Positions 47,027-55,594 of a stretch of 64,000 bases of DNA are shown one piece after another. The position numbers and the translations under genes were made by a program. The stretch is taken from assembly GCF_900637975.1 (NCBI RefSeq), contig NZ_LR134477.1, forward strand, positions 2,356,001 to 2,420,000. Direction: 5' to 3'. The notes under the pieces are model-generated. The model ran no database searches. It saw nothing but the letters and a program-made list of their open reading frames with translations, and was not told the DNA's origin. The first letter of the stretch is position 1. Each line of letters opens with the position of its first letter. This DNA comes from Actinomyces viscosus (GTDB lineage: Bacteria > Actinomycetota > Actinomycetes > Actinomycetales > Actinomycetaceae).

Positions 47027-47773
47027 TCAACGCGCCACGTCGCTACCGGACACGCGCATGTAGACGTAGGCCGTCATGAGAGCGGCCATCGGACCGGTGA
47101 TGAGCCAGCCAACGGCGGTCAACATACCGACGAGATGGATCAGACCGAGGACGAGCAGCGCCAGGGGCGCGTTCCCACCCTGTTTCATGAGGCGGCACGA
47201 ACGGCTGATCGCCTTAAAGCAGGAGCAGCCCTCATTCATGGCCACCATCGCCGTCACCCAGAGGAAGTAGCCGGCCACCACGCTACCGAAGGGGAGGAAC
47301 GAGCCGACCGCGATCGCGAGTCCGACGAACGCGAGGGCCGCAGCCGCGTCGAAACCATTGGGCGGGGCGACGAAGGACCGGAACGTCACTTTCTCCCCGC
47401 GGGCGACCCGCAGGGCCGCGCTCTGAATCCCCAGGTACATGACCAGCGCCCAGACCAGCACCGCGGGGACCCCGATCGCGGCATTGAGCGAGTCATCGTC
47501 AACCAGGCTGAGGAGGCCTGCCACCACCAGGCCCACGCCGGCGAGGGACAGCGGGATCCAGGCGATGATGAGGGGATTGGTGAAGGTCTTGGACCATGCC
47601 CATTTCACGGCGTCGCCCACCTCGATCCGCGGCACCGAAGGCCACGGGGAAGGCATGGAGGCAGGGGTCTGCGGGTAGCCGTAGGCGGCGTCGGCGCCCG
47701 CCGTCGGAGGCACGTTGCCACCGTAGTGACCGCCACTGATCGGAGCGCCGGGAGAGTACGGGGAATCGGACAC
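47027..47773 (-). CDS. Multi-pass membrane protein, DUF975-like
   Basis: 248 aa. Cytoplasmic N-terminus rich in Pro/Gly/Tyr, an amphipathic segment VGDAVKWAWSKTFTN, then about six helices (IIAWIPLSLAGVGLVVAGLL, VLVWALVMYLGI, a pair near AALAFVGLAIAVGSFLPFG and VVAGYFLWVTAMVAMNEG, then ALLVLGLIHLVGMLTAVGW). Start GTG 47773 has AAGGAAG upstream. Similar proteins are common in Actinomyces and Bifidobacterium; function unknown. Confidence 0.75.
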   Translation of the reverse strand: MSDSPYSPGAPISGGHYGGNVPPTAGADAAYGYPQTPASMPSPWPSVPRIEVGDAVKWAWSKTFTNPLIIAWIPLSLAGVGLVVAGLLSLVDDDSLNAAIGVPAVLVWALVMYLGIQSAALRVARGEKVTFRSFVAPPNGFDAAAALAFVGLAIAVGSFLPFGSVVAGYFLWVTAMVAMNEGCSCFKAISRSCRLMKQGGNAPLALLVLGLIHLVGMLTAVGWLITGPMAALMTAYVYMRVSGSDVAR

Positions 47774-47811
47774 GAGATCTTCCTTCTGGGCAGACGGAGA
47801 TGGGAAATGGT

Positions 47812-48360
47812 CTAGCGGAGCTGCAGGGCAGGACGGCCCACCAGCCGCCGAGACCCCGCGTCCCCATCGCCTTCCGAGCCCGTTGGGGGTACTGCATCCC
47901 GGGCGTCGTCGGTGTGGAGCCCCGCCATCCAACCGGGAAGCCGGCTCGGGTCGCGGGGGAAGCGCCGCAGCTCCGCCGCGCAGTCGTCGCGGGTGCACGG
48001 CGGGACCAGGTCGGGGCGGCGCTCGTAGTCGAAGTCGGTGGTGAGCTCGCCGTCGCGCGTACTGATCGACAGGAAGGCCCAGGTCCAGGCGGCGCCGTCA
48101 GCCCGGGTCGTGGAGCCCCGCAGGGCGACGGCGTCGTGAACGAGCTCGTCGGGGACGCCTCCCTCCACCCAGTCGATCCGGCGCAGGAGGCCGACCTTGC
48201 GCAGCACGCGGTTGGCGCAGGCGATGCGCTCACCCAGCGCCTCGATCTCCACCACCATCTCCAGCGAGCCGGTCCGGCGCAGCCAGGCGAGCCATCGGTT
48301 CGCAAGGCCGTCGAGGACGCCGGTCGCGGACGCCTCGGACTTCTTCAGCTGCTCACCCAC
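47812..48360 (-). CDS. Conserved hypothetical protein
   Basis: 182 aa from GTG 48360 (GGAAGG seven bases upstream; the frame is open to 48411). No signal peptide or membrane segment. Helical first half (LEMVVEIEALGERIACANRV), then a strand-rich part (WTWAFLSISTRDGELTTDFDYERRPDL). Trp-rich, acidic proteins of this shape include polymorphic-toxin immunity proteins, but I cannot place it. Ends 38 bp upstream of the start of the membrane-protein gene at 47773; possibly co-transcribed. Confidence 0.65.
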   Translation of the reverse strand: MGEQLKKSEASATGVLDGLANRWLAWLRRTGSLEMVVEIEALGERIACANRVLRKVGLLRRIDWVEGGVPDELVHDAVALRGSTTRADGAAWTWAFLSISTRDGELTTDFDYERRPDLVPPCTRDDCAAELRRFPRDPSRLPGWMAGLHTDDARDAVPPTGSEGDGDAGSRRLVGRPALQLR

Positions 48361-48475
48361 GCGCACACCTTCCTGGTCTCCAGCGGGCTCCACTCGTGAA
48401 CTCGGGCGCACAGGTTCGCCCCGGCTGGGAACCGGGGCGAACGCATGCGTATGGTCGGAACCAGTCGGGTCCGGC

Positions 48476-49501
48476 TCAGAAGGTCTCGTAGCGCGCGGAG
48501 CTGAGGAAGACGCCGTGGCCGGTCTCGGTGTTGCGGCAGGTCATGCCGGTCTCCTCCGAGCTGCACACCCAGGAGCCGAAGGTGACGGACTGGCCGTACT
48601 CGATCACCTGGGGCGAGGAGCCGCCACCGCGGAAGAACTCGTCCAGGGAGAAGGCTCCCTCGCTGCGACCACCGAGCTGAGGCGTGTCACCGCTGCTGAG
48701 GTCGAACCACCACTTGGGCGAGCCCATCTCGTCCTGGCCGTAGGTGCCGTCGGAGCGGTAGGACAGCACGCCGCAGCCCGCGAAGTGGGCGGACAGGTCG
48801 CAGCCGATGTTGCCCGACGGCGAGACGACCATGGCGGTCTTCTCCGAGACGAGGTTGTCCGGAACGAAGGACGTGGCCTGGCCGGCCTGCGGGGTGGCGG
48901 GGTCCGCGGGCTCGGTGGGCGCCGGTGCGGGAGTCGTCTGGTCGGCGTTGCCTGAGCCGTCGGCGGGCGCCTGAGTGGGCGAAGCAGGCTCGGGCGAGGC
49001 CTGAGCCTCGGGAGCCGCCGACTGCGCCTGCGGGGAGGCGCCGGCCCGGTTCTCGGCGCCACCGGCCTCCGAAGACGCGGAGGAGCCGCCGTTGTTCTGG
49101 CCGGAGGGGCTGGAGGAGCTCGACGCGCCCGTCTTGCCGGGGGTCGCGGCCTTGTTGGCGCCAGTGCCGCTGGCGGCCGGACGGGGCTCGTTGGCACGCG
49201 GGCTCGACGGACGCGAGCCGGAACCGGAGGAGGCCTGCGGCGCGGACGACTCGCCGGAACCCTTCCCCGTGGGGCTCGGGATGCGAGGGGAGGCGTGTCC
49301 CGACTTCTGCCCGGAGGTCGGCTTGGCGCTGGCAGTCGACTGGGACTTGGCAGAGGACGACGAGGACGAGCCCGCGGTGCCCTGCTGATTGGCATTGGAC
49401 GCACCACCGGACTGACAACCGGCCAGAAGCATGGCGGTCGAGGTGAGGACAACAAGGGACAGGGGAATGGTGAAGCCGCTTCGGCGGACCGTGGCGGTCA
49501 T
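48476..49501 (-). CDS. Lipoprotein with Ser/Pro-rich linker and DUF6636-like C-terminal domain
   Basis: 341 aa. Lipobox MLLAGC at about residues 24-29. Residues 30-215 are a Ser/Ala/Pro/Gly-rich disordered stalk suited to crossing the cell wall. The folded C-terminus (about 216-341) has MVVSPSGNIGCDLS, CGVLSYRSDG, VTFGSWVCSSEETGMTCRN and TGHGVFLSSARYETF, a four-cysteine domain widespread in actinobacterial exported proteins. Function unknown. Probably monocistronic, its promoter in the 376-bp space up to 49877. Confidence 0.78.
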   Translation of the reverse strand: MTATVRRSGFTIPLSLVVLTSTAMLLAGCQSGGASNANQQGTAGSSSSSSAKSQSTASAKPTSGQKSGHASPRIPSPTGKGSGESSAPQASSGSGSRPSSPRANEPRPAASGTGANKAATPGKTGASSSSSPSGQNNGGSSASSEAGGAENRAGASPQAQSAAPEAQASPEPASPTQAPADGSGNADQTTPAPAPTEPADPATPQAGQATSFVPDNLVSEKTAMVVSPSGNIGCDLSAHFAGCGVLSYRSDGTYGQDEMGSPKWWFDLSSGDTPQLGGRSEGAFSLDEFFRGGGSSPQVIEYGQSVTFGSWVCSSEETGMTCRNTETGHGVFLSSARYETF

Positions 49502-49877
49502 GACTGCGGCATCCTTTCGGTCGACGTCGGTGCAGCCAACACGGTACTAGAGCCCTGAAGAGGAGGGGAACAGTCTGGAAATCAGGCATAAAACCCGCTG
49601 ACAGCATCAGACGTCCCACCTTCCCAGCAAACCACTAGATTTCGTAGTGATAACGCCAATCACAACAAGATGACGAGACGATCGTTCTGCAGGCCACATT
49701 CCAACTAGTGAGACAGATAACGATCTGGAGCGCGGATCGACAGTCCTCCCTCCGAGGGGAGCAGGCTCCCCTTCGGGCCCTGCGGCCGGCCCTGCGGCCC
49801 CCGTGGGCGAGCCGGATGTTGGCCCGCCCACGGCGCTCCCGTGAGCCGCGGGCCGGTTCATTCACTAGGATGTTCCC
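49502..49877. other. Divergent intergenic region without a gene
   Basis: 376 bp, AT-richer at 49600-49730, holding promoters for the lipoprotein (leftward) and the 112-aa gene (rightward). GGGGAGCAGGCTCCCC at about 49756-49772 can form a short hairpin, followed by GC-rich repeats of CCCTGCGGCC. No conserved frame seen. Confidence 0.5.
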
Positions 49878-50216
49878 GTGATCTTCAAGGCAGTGCGAGA
49901 GAGGCCCCCCTATCCCGACCACGGGGTCACCACTCAGCGCGAGTGGGCCGTCATCGCGCCCCGGCAGATCCGCCTGGCCGATCTCACCACCACCCGCGCG
50001 ACTCTCGACCTGCGCAGCCTCCTGGATGACGACTCCACCTTCTACGGCGACCTGTTCGCCCACGTCGTCTCCTTCAAGGGGGACCTCTACCTGGAGACCG
50101 GCCTGCACCGGGCGCTGCGCGCGGCCCTGCAGGGCCGCACCGCGATCCACGCCCGCATCCTGGAGGTCACCGAGGACGGGACACCGAGGCTCGCTCCAGC
50201 ACCTCCGAGCGCCTGA
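49878..50216 (+). CDS. Conserved actinobacterial hypothetical protein
   Basis: 112 aa, soluble. Motifs IFKAVRERPPYPDHG, IAPRQIRLADLTTTRATLDL, DDSTFYGDLFAHVVSFKGDL and LETGLHRALRAALQGRTAIHA are of the kind found in a conserved family sitting next to LytR_C proteins in Actinomycetaceae, sometimes annotated as a VapB-type antitoxin; no toxin partner is seen here, so I do not use that name. GTG start. The LytR_C gene follows after 103 bp. Confidence 0.75.
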   Translation: MIFKAVRERPPYPDHGVTTQREWAVIAPRQIRLADLTTTRATLDLRSLLDDDSTFYGDLFAHVVSFKGDLYLETGLHRALRAALQGRTAIHARILEVTEDGTPRLAPAPPSA

Positions 50217-50319
50217 TACCCGCCCAAGGCGGCCAGGAGTCGCACGACCCGGCTCGGTCCCATGTCACATCGGGCCCACCACCACCCGACGAGCGCCGTC
50301 GTCCATTACCCTGGATCGC

Positions 50320-50931
50320 GTGAGTAGTCCCGCAGATCCGCGCACCGAGTACCGGCGGCACATGCAGCACCGTCAGGCCACCGTCATCGGCTCCGTCCTG
50401 GCCGTCATGGTCGTCGCGGTCACCGTGAGTCTCCTGGTGGCGCTGGGCATCCTGCCCGCCTACAACCCGGGCTTCTCGCAGCCCAAGAGCACCGCCACCT
50501 ACGTGCCGCAGCCCTGCCCGCCCGTCGACGCCAAGACCGTCGACGTCACCACACTCACGATCAACGTCTACAACGGCTCCGAGTCGGTGGGCCTGGCGAC
50601 GGAGGTTCAGCAGGACCTGGAGGAGGCGGGCATGACCGTCGCCTCCGCGAGCGACTGGCCCGGGGGCATCTACAACGGTGAGGTGCAGATCCTGTCCTCC
50701 AAGGGCAGCCTGACCAACGCCTACTCCCTGGCTCAGGTCTTCCCCAACGCCACGGTGCAGATCGACGGGAGCCTGGCCGACGACGACTCCACGGTCTCGG
50801 TGGTCCTGGGCAAGGAGTACCTGCAGAACGCGCTGTCGGCCGACGAGATCAAGCTGCTCGGCTCCGACAAGCCCATCACCGCCCCCAGCGACTGCGTCCC
50901 AGCAGACAAGGCCGAGAAGAAGGAAGGCTGA
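50320..50931 (+). CDS. LytR C-terminal-domain membrane protein
   Basis: 203 aa. One N-terminal membrane helix (VIGSVLAVMVVAVTVSLLVA) with a short cytoplasmic head, then an extracytoplasmic LytR_C domain: LTINVYNGSESVGLATEVQQ, LEEAGMTVASASDWPG, VQILSSKGSLTNAYSLAQVF. It lacks the LCP catalytic domain, as do many stand-alone LytR_C proteins linked to cell-wall polymer attachment. Start GTG 50320; the frame extends upstream but without homology. Confidence 0.85.
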   Translation: MSSPADPRTEYRRHMQHRQATVIGSVLAVMVVAVTVSLLVALGILPAYNPGFSQPKSTATYVPQPCPPVDAKTVDVTTLTINVYNGSESVGLATEVQQDLEEAGMTVASASDWPGGIYNGEVQILSSKGSLTNAYSLAQVFPNATVQIDGSLADDDSTVSVVLGKEYLQNALSADEIKLLGSDKPITAPSDCVPADKAEKKEG

Positions 50932-51004
50932 GCGGGAGCGCCGCAGCGGCTTGGAGCAGGCAGACTGCGGGTTGGCGGACCCTGCGGCCTGATTCCGGGC
51001 GCCC

Positions 51005-51080
51005 TACTCCACGAGGCTCGGGCGGTACTGGCCAGGGGTTGACCGCACTGCACGGGGCTCCCGACCACGTGGAGTACACC
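51005..51080. repeat. Dispersed intergenic repeat family B, copy 3
   Basis: TACTCCACG (51006) and CGTGGAGTAC (51067) flank TACTGGCCAGGGGTTGACCG and GCACTGCACG. It lies between the convergent LytR_C and permease genes. This is the copy with the cleanest outer inverted repeat. Confidence 0.75.
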
Positions 51081-51142
51081 CACCTCCCAGTCAGTAGACC
51101 CCTGCGCCCCTCTGCGACACTCAGCGATCCGCTCGGCGCCCG

Positions 51143-52573
51143 TCACTCCGAAGGGCTCGACGGCGTCGAGGTCGCCTCCGGGGAGGCCGCCGAGGGGGCG
51201 TGGGCGGCGCGGCCGGAGTAGGCCGGGCCCTCCAGCTCGGTGCCGGCGGGGGCCGAGGCCGGGGAGGCCTGCTCCAGGTTGGTGCCGCGAACCTTCGAGA
51301 TCCAGCGCATGGCGTGGTATATGCCGATCGCGGACAGCGACCCCAGGGCGATCCCTTCGAAGGTCATGCCGTCCCAGGCCAGCGTGTAGTTGGCGATGGC
51401 CACCACCATGGACACGGCCGCCGTGTTGAGGTTGACCGGGTCGGAGAAGTCCACCCGGTTCTGCACCCAGATGCGCACGCCCAGCATGCCGATCATGCCG
51501 TAGAGGACCGTGGCCGCGCCGCCCAGGACGCCCGCCGGGATGGTCGCGATGATCTCCCCGAACTTCGGCAGCAGGGACAGGCTCAGGGCAGTCACCGCCG
51601 CCACGACGTAGGCGGCGGTGGAGTAGACGCGGGTGGCAGCCATGACGCCGATGTTCTCCGCGTAGGTGGTGGTGCCCGAGCCGCCGCCCGCGCCGGCGAG
51701 CATGGTGGACAGCCCGTCGGCGAACAGGGCGCGCCCGGTGACGTCGTCGAGGTCCTCCCCGGTCATGGCGGAGACGGACTTGACGTGACCGATGTTCTCG
51801 GCGACCAGGACGAGCACCACGGGAATGAACAGGCCCAGGTAGCTGACGTCGAAGGCCGGGGCGTGGAAGTGGGGCAGGCCCAGCACGGGGGCGTCCATGA
51901 CCTTGGAGAACTCGACCTCGCCCCTCATGACGGCGGTGGCGTAGCCGATGAGCACGCCGATGAGGATCGCCAGGCGCCCGATGATGCCCTTGAACAGCAC
52001 GGTGATGACCAGGATCGACACGATGGTGACCACCGCCGTCACCGGGGCCTGCTTGACGTTGTTCCAGGCCGAGGGGGCCAGGTTGAAGCCGATGAGGGAG
52101 ACGATCGCGCCGGTGACGATCGGAGGCATGAGCCGGTCGATCCAGCTGGCGCCGGCGACGTGGACGACGACGCCCACGAGCAGCAGGGACAGTCCCGCCG
52201 CGATGATCCCGCCCTGGGCCAGGGAGGCCTTGTGGGCATCGATGGGGCCTCCGCCGTCGGCCATGTAACCGGTCACCGCTCCGATGGGGGCGATGAGCGC
52301 GAAGGAGGACCCCAGGTAGCTGGGTAGGCGCCCGGAGGTGATCCCCAGGAACAGCAGGGTGCCCACGCCGGTGAAGAACAGCGTGGTCGCCGGGTCGAAG
52401 CCCGTGAGCAGGGGCACCAGGAAGGTGGCGCCGAACATGGCGACGACGTGCTGGATACCGATGCCGATCGTGCGAGGCCAGGTGAGGCGCTCACCGGGGG
52501 CGACGACCTCGCCGGGAGCGATGGACCGGCCGTCGCCGTGAAGGCGCCAGCCGCGAGACGGAGATGAGGACAC
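51143..52573 (-). CDS. Uracil/xanthine permease (NCS2 family)
   Basis: 476 aa, about 14 membrane segments. Family signatures are IGIQHVVAMFGATFLVPLLTGF in helix 1, PSYLGSSFALIAPIG, MPPIVTGAIVSLIGFNLA, the substrate-site Glu in VLVLVAENIGHVKSV, and the NCS2 motif GGGSGTTTYAENIGVMAATR. The sequence is most like UraA-type uracil carriers. GTG 52573 is preferred (CAGGAG upstream at correct spacing) over the ATG at 52612. The C-terminal 35 residues are Ala/Ser/Pro-rich. Confidence 0.93.
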   Translation of the reverse strand: MSSSPSRGWRLHGDGRSIAPGEVVAPGERLTWPRTIGIGIQHVVAMFGATFLVPLLTGFDPATTLFFTGVGTLLFLGITSGRLPSYLGSSFALIAPIGAVTGYMADGGGPIDAHKASLAQGGIIAAGLSLLLVGVVVHVAGASWIDRLMPPIVTGAIVSLIGFNLAPSAWNNVKQAPVTAVVTIVSILVITVLFKGIIGRLAILIGVLIGYATAVMRGEVEFSKVMDAPVLGLPHFHAPAFDVSYLGLFIPVVLVLVAENIGHVKSVSAMTGEDLDDVTGRALFADGLSTMLAGAGGGSGTTTYAENIGVMAATRVYSTAAYVVAAVTALSLSLLPKFGEIIATIPAGVLGGAATVLYGMIGMLGVRIWVQNRVDFSDPVNLNTAAVSMVVAIANYTLAWDGMTFEGIALGSLSAIGIYHAMRWISKVRGTNLEQASPASAPAGTELEGPAYSGRAAHAPSAASPEATSTPSSPSE

Positions 52574-52645
52574 GAGCGGTCTCCTGCCTGAGCGATGGGG
52601 ATGTGACAGCATCCCGTGGACGATCCGGCGAGACGCTCAGCAGGA

Positions 52646-52664
52646 CCCGGCAGAGCCTGCCGGG
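52646..52664. promoter_or_regulatory. 8-bp hairpin in the leader of the uracil permease gene
   Basis: CCCGGCAG-AGC-CTGCCGGG, 73-91 bp upstream of the permease start. It could be a leader hairpin (pyrimidine attenuation is known for uraA genes) but no PyrR-type sequence was recognised. Confidence 0.3.
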
Positions 52665-52809
52665 ACTTCAGCATAGCCCCCGGCCGGCGGCCGTGCCGAT
52701 CTGGCGCTCAGAGGCGCTCCACCGGCCCCTGTCCTCACGGACCTCACGATCCTCACGCCTCCTCCGCGGGAACGATGCCGCCTGCGGCTCCGGCGGGCAT
52801 GATGGAGTC

Positions 52810-53193
52810 ATGAGCACCGCCCGGACCGCACCTCCAGGAGCCAGTGCCCCGCCCTTCTCCTCGGGCCCGGAGCAGTACGTCGACGGGCTTCCACCGGGCT
52901 TCGTCTTCCCCGGCACCGAGAACCTCAACCCCGCGGAGATCTTCTCCGGCCCCGGCTACACCGCCCCGCGCCCTCGCACGGACTCGGGGGCGACGGCCGC
53001 CATGACCTGCGGGCTGCTCAGCTTCATCCCCGTCGTCGGCGTCGCCGCGATCATCCTCGGTGCCGGGGCGCTGAAGCGGCTGCGCCACAGCTACGACTCC
53101 GGGGAGGGCATGGCCTGGCTGGGCCTCATCCTCGGCTGCGCCTCCACCATCATCTGGCTCGTCATCCTGGTGCTCGTACTGTTCGTGGTCTAG
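52810..53193 (+). CDS. DUF4190-like small membrane protein
   Basis: 127 aa. Pro-rich N-terminus of 60 residues, then two membrane helices (AAMTCGLLSFIPVVGVAAIILGAGAL as one hydrophobic stretch, and GLILGCASTIIWLVILVLVLFVV) separated by KRLRHSYDSGEGMA, the usual DUF4190 layout. Function unknown. The ATG at 52810 lacks a strong ribosome site; the frame is open to 52564 but nonconserved. Confidence 0.7.
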   Translation: MSTARTAPPGASAPPFSSGPEQYVDGLPPGFVFPGTENLNPAEIFSGPGYTAPRPRTDSGATAAMTCGLLSFIPVVGVAAIILGAGALKRLRHSYDSGEGMAWLGLILGCASTIIWLVILVLVLFVV

Positions 53194-53231
53194 CGGCCCC
53201 AGCCGGCCGACGGGTCCCCTACAGTGGTCCC

Positions 53232-53969
53232 GTGAAGCCTTTCATCATGGTGACGACGCGCCCCGAGCACGAGGCGGCGCAGGACGAGTACGAGTCCTTC
53301 CTGGCTCAGAGTGGCCTGTCGCGCGAGGACCTGCAGCACATCGCCCTGGAGGAGGTCGACTTCCTGGACTCTTTCACCGCAGCCGACGTCTCCGGGGTGC
53401 TCATCGGCGCCAGCCCCTACAACGCGGACACACCGGCCGCGGAGAAGACCCGCAGTCAGCGGCATGTCGAGGAGCAGATCCACGAGCTGCTCGCCGTGAT
53501 CCTCAAGGAGGGGATCCCGCTCCTGGCCACCGGCGTCGCGCTCCAGGTTCTGGCCGCCTACCTGGGTACCGGGACGCATGAGGAGTTCGGCGAGGAGCTG
53601 GGCGCCGTCGACCTGTTCCTGACGGCGGAGGGCCGTGAGGACCCGGTCCTGGCGGGGCTTCCGCAGGCCGTCACCGTGTTCGCCGGGCACTACGAGGGCG
53701 TTGGGGAGGTTCCCGCGCACGCGACCCTGCTGGCGAGCTCTCCCGACTGCCCCGTCCAGATGCTGCGCGTGGGCAGGAACGTCTACGCCTGCCAGTTCAA
53801 CCCCGAGCTCGACGCCGTCCGGTTCGAGCGGCGCGTGAGCATCTACGACGAGGCCGGGTACGGTGACCCGGACATGAGCGAGGACATCCTCACCCGGGCC
53901 CGGTCCTCCGAGGCGCACGACGCCGGGCAGATCATCCGCAACTTCGTCTCGCACTTCTCACGCGACTGA
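53232..53969 (+). CDS. Class I glutamine-amidotransferase-like protein, catalytic residues lost
   Basis: 245 aa with the fold pattern of a GMP-synthase-type amidotransferase: VSGVLIGASPYNADTP, IPLLATGVALQVLAAYLG, TVFAGHYEGV, CQFNPELD. The nucleophile position (G-[IV]-C-x-G-x-Q in active enzymes) reads ATGVALQ, so Cys is absent, and the catalytic His of QFHPE is Asn (QFNPE). Both key residues are therefore missing. Such proteins are found in actinobacteria; role unknown, perhaps a binding protein. GTG start at 53232. Confidence 0.8.
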   Translation: MKPFIMVTTRPEHEAAQDEYESFLAQSGLSREDLQHIALEEVDFLDSFTAADVSGVLIGASPYNADTPAAEKTRSQRHVEEQIHELLAVILKEGIPLLATGVALQVLAAYLGTGTHEEFGEELGAVDLFLTAEGREDPVLAGLPQAVTVFAGHYEGVGEVPAHATLLASSPDCPVQMLRVGRNVYACQFNPELDAVRFERRVSIYDEAGYGDPDMSEDILTRARSSEAHDAGQIIRNFVSHFSRD

Positions 53970-54061
53970 CTCGTCCGGCGGGCGGGCCGCCTGACGCCCT
54001 GGAACCCGGGCCGGAGATGAGACTCGTTGAACTCTTCAGCCACGACCATCAGGACCACGCC

Positions 54062-55501
54062 ATGACATACCCGTCGCCCCACCCCGGGCCGCCGCAGGGA
54101 CACGGCGGCTCACCGGGCTCGCCGAGTTCTCCGTACGCCGCCTACGGTCAGCAGCCAGTGGGCGCCGCGCCGACCGGGGCGCCTTACGGGCAGTCGCCGA
54201 CGCCGGCAGGTTACGTCTCCTACATGGACCCTGAGCAGCTCGTGATCCCGACGCAGGCGATTCACCACTCACCTGGAGGTCCCTTCTTCCCAGGGCAGCC
54301 GTATCCAGCTCCATCCGCGCAGGCGCCCGCGCCGCAGTACCTCACCAGCCCGGCCGAGACGCCGCAGTACCATCCCTACCTGCAGTATCAGCAGCATTAC
54401 GCGGATTCCGGGCACGGGTACCTGAGCGGGGCGGCGACGGCTCCGGGCTACTCCACGGCAGACCGACGCCCGCAGGCGGGCCATCCGGGCAGAGAGACGA
54501 CGTCACCCCGGGACAACGGCGTGGGACATCAGGTGCCGTGGCGCGGAGAAAAGGCGGCGGCGCTGGTCCTGATGCTTATTGCCTGCGCCCTCGAGTTCAT
54601 TATTTACATCACCTTCATTCTTACCCTCAACACAGGCGGAGGCTGGCTGAATATCGCTATTCTGACCCTGATGTTCATCGCCGCCACCCCCGCGGTCTGG
54701 TCTCACTACTTCGGGCTGCGCCATTTGTTCCACAACCAGCCGGTATCCGAAATGGTTGGACTCTCACTGTGGTTCGGCTTGGGATCACTCACCTTGACAA
54801 GCGGCACGCAAAGCGGAACCTACGATGAGCTGCAAGGCCTCGTGGTCGCTCTTTTATTTATCGTCGGCACCATCAGCAGCATCCTAACCATTCGACTCAA
54901 CCAGCGCCTAAGAAATCCTCGACCGTGGACCGTCACCCTGGCTTTGGGATCCTGCCAGTTCATACTGCTCAACAGCGCTTTTCGTCTGAGCGAACTCGCA
55001 TTCATAGCCTACACGCGCCTACCACGAGGGCAGAGCCTCAGCCACTACACGGCCAGCACATGGCTCATATGGTCAGAAGGGGAGGGCATGCCCCTGGCGC
55101 CCGGACTGGCCATCTCGGCCGTGATCACCTCTTTGGCGACCGTGGGCCTCTTCCTGGGAAAGCGATCGCCTCACAGCAGAGGATTTATGATCACATCCGT
55201 GAGCGCCGCCATTCTTCTGACCCTTCACAACCTCCTCGTTTTCGTCGCCTATGGGCTTCCCAGCAGCGGCGGACGCTCATACAAGCCCTCTGACTCGCCA
55301 ATAGAACTGCTGGCCATCATCATCGTGGGAGCAGTCCTCATCGGATCGACATGGCTCGCAGGACGTCGTCCTGCTGCCGCACCGCCCGCTGGCAACAGCC
55401 CCTACAGCCGTAACACCTCACGTGTATCCGTCGGTCAGGGAGTGCAGAGCCGCCTGCACCAGCACCAACGACCCCACCCCCCTGCAGGAGGTGGATACTG
55501 A
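54062..55501 (+). CDS. Multi-pass membrane protein with Pro/Tyr-rich N-terminus (paralog 1)
   Basis: 479 aa from ATG 54062 (AGGACC upstream; the frame opens at 54017). Residues 1-145 are disordered (Pro, Gly, Tyr, Gln). After PWRGEKAAALVLMLIACAL there are about eight hydrophobic segments with short loops, no charged active site. The next gene is a paralog with the same PWRGEK entry and topology. GC drops clearly in the membrane part (54600-55330). Function unknown; the location beside a type VII secretion operon is suggestive only. Confidence 0.75.
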   Translation: MTYPSPHPGPPQGHGGSPGSPSSPYAAYGQQPVGAAPTGAPYGQSPTPAGYVSYMDPEQLVIPTQAIHHSPGGPFFPGQPYPAPSAQAPAPQYLTSPAETPQYHPYLQYQQHYADSGHGYLSGAATAPGYSTADRRPQAGHPGRETTSPRDNGVGHQVPWRGEKAAALVLMLIACALEFIIYITFILTLNTGGGWLNIAILTLMFIAATPAVWSHYFGLRHLFHNQPVSEMVGLSLWFGLGSLTLTSGTQSGTYDELQGLVVALLFIVGTISSILTIRLNQRLRNPRPWTVTLALGSCQFILLNSAFRLSELAFIAYTRLPRGQSLSHYTASTWLIWSEGEGMPLAPGLAISAVITSLATVGLFLGKRSPHSRGFMITSVSAAILLTLHNLLVFVAYGLPSSGGRSYKPSDSPIELLAIIIVGAVLIGSTWLAGRRPAAAPPAGNSPYSRNTSRVSVGQGVQSRLHQHQRPHPPAGGGY

Positions 55502-55594
55502 GCGGAGCCCCGGCGCCTTGAGACAGCATGGGGTCAACACGCGGAGTGGCCCCACCGATAGACACCCGCCAGTCCACTCGACCACAATGCCAGC

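Noticed and set aside
49878..50216. VapB antitoxin of a toxin-antitoxin pair
   Set aside because: No VapC or other toxin gene is adjacent; the next gene is a LytR_C membrane protein.
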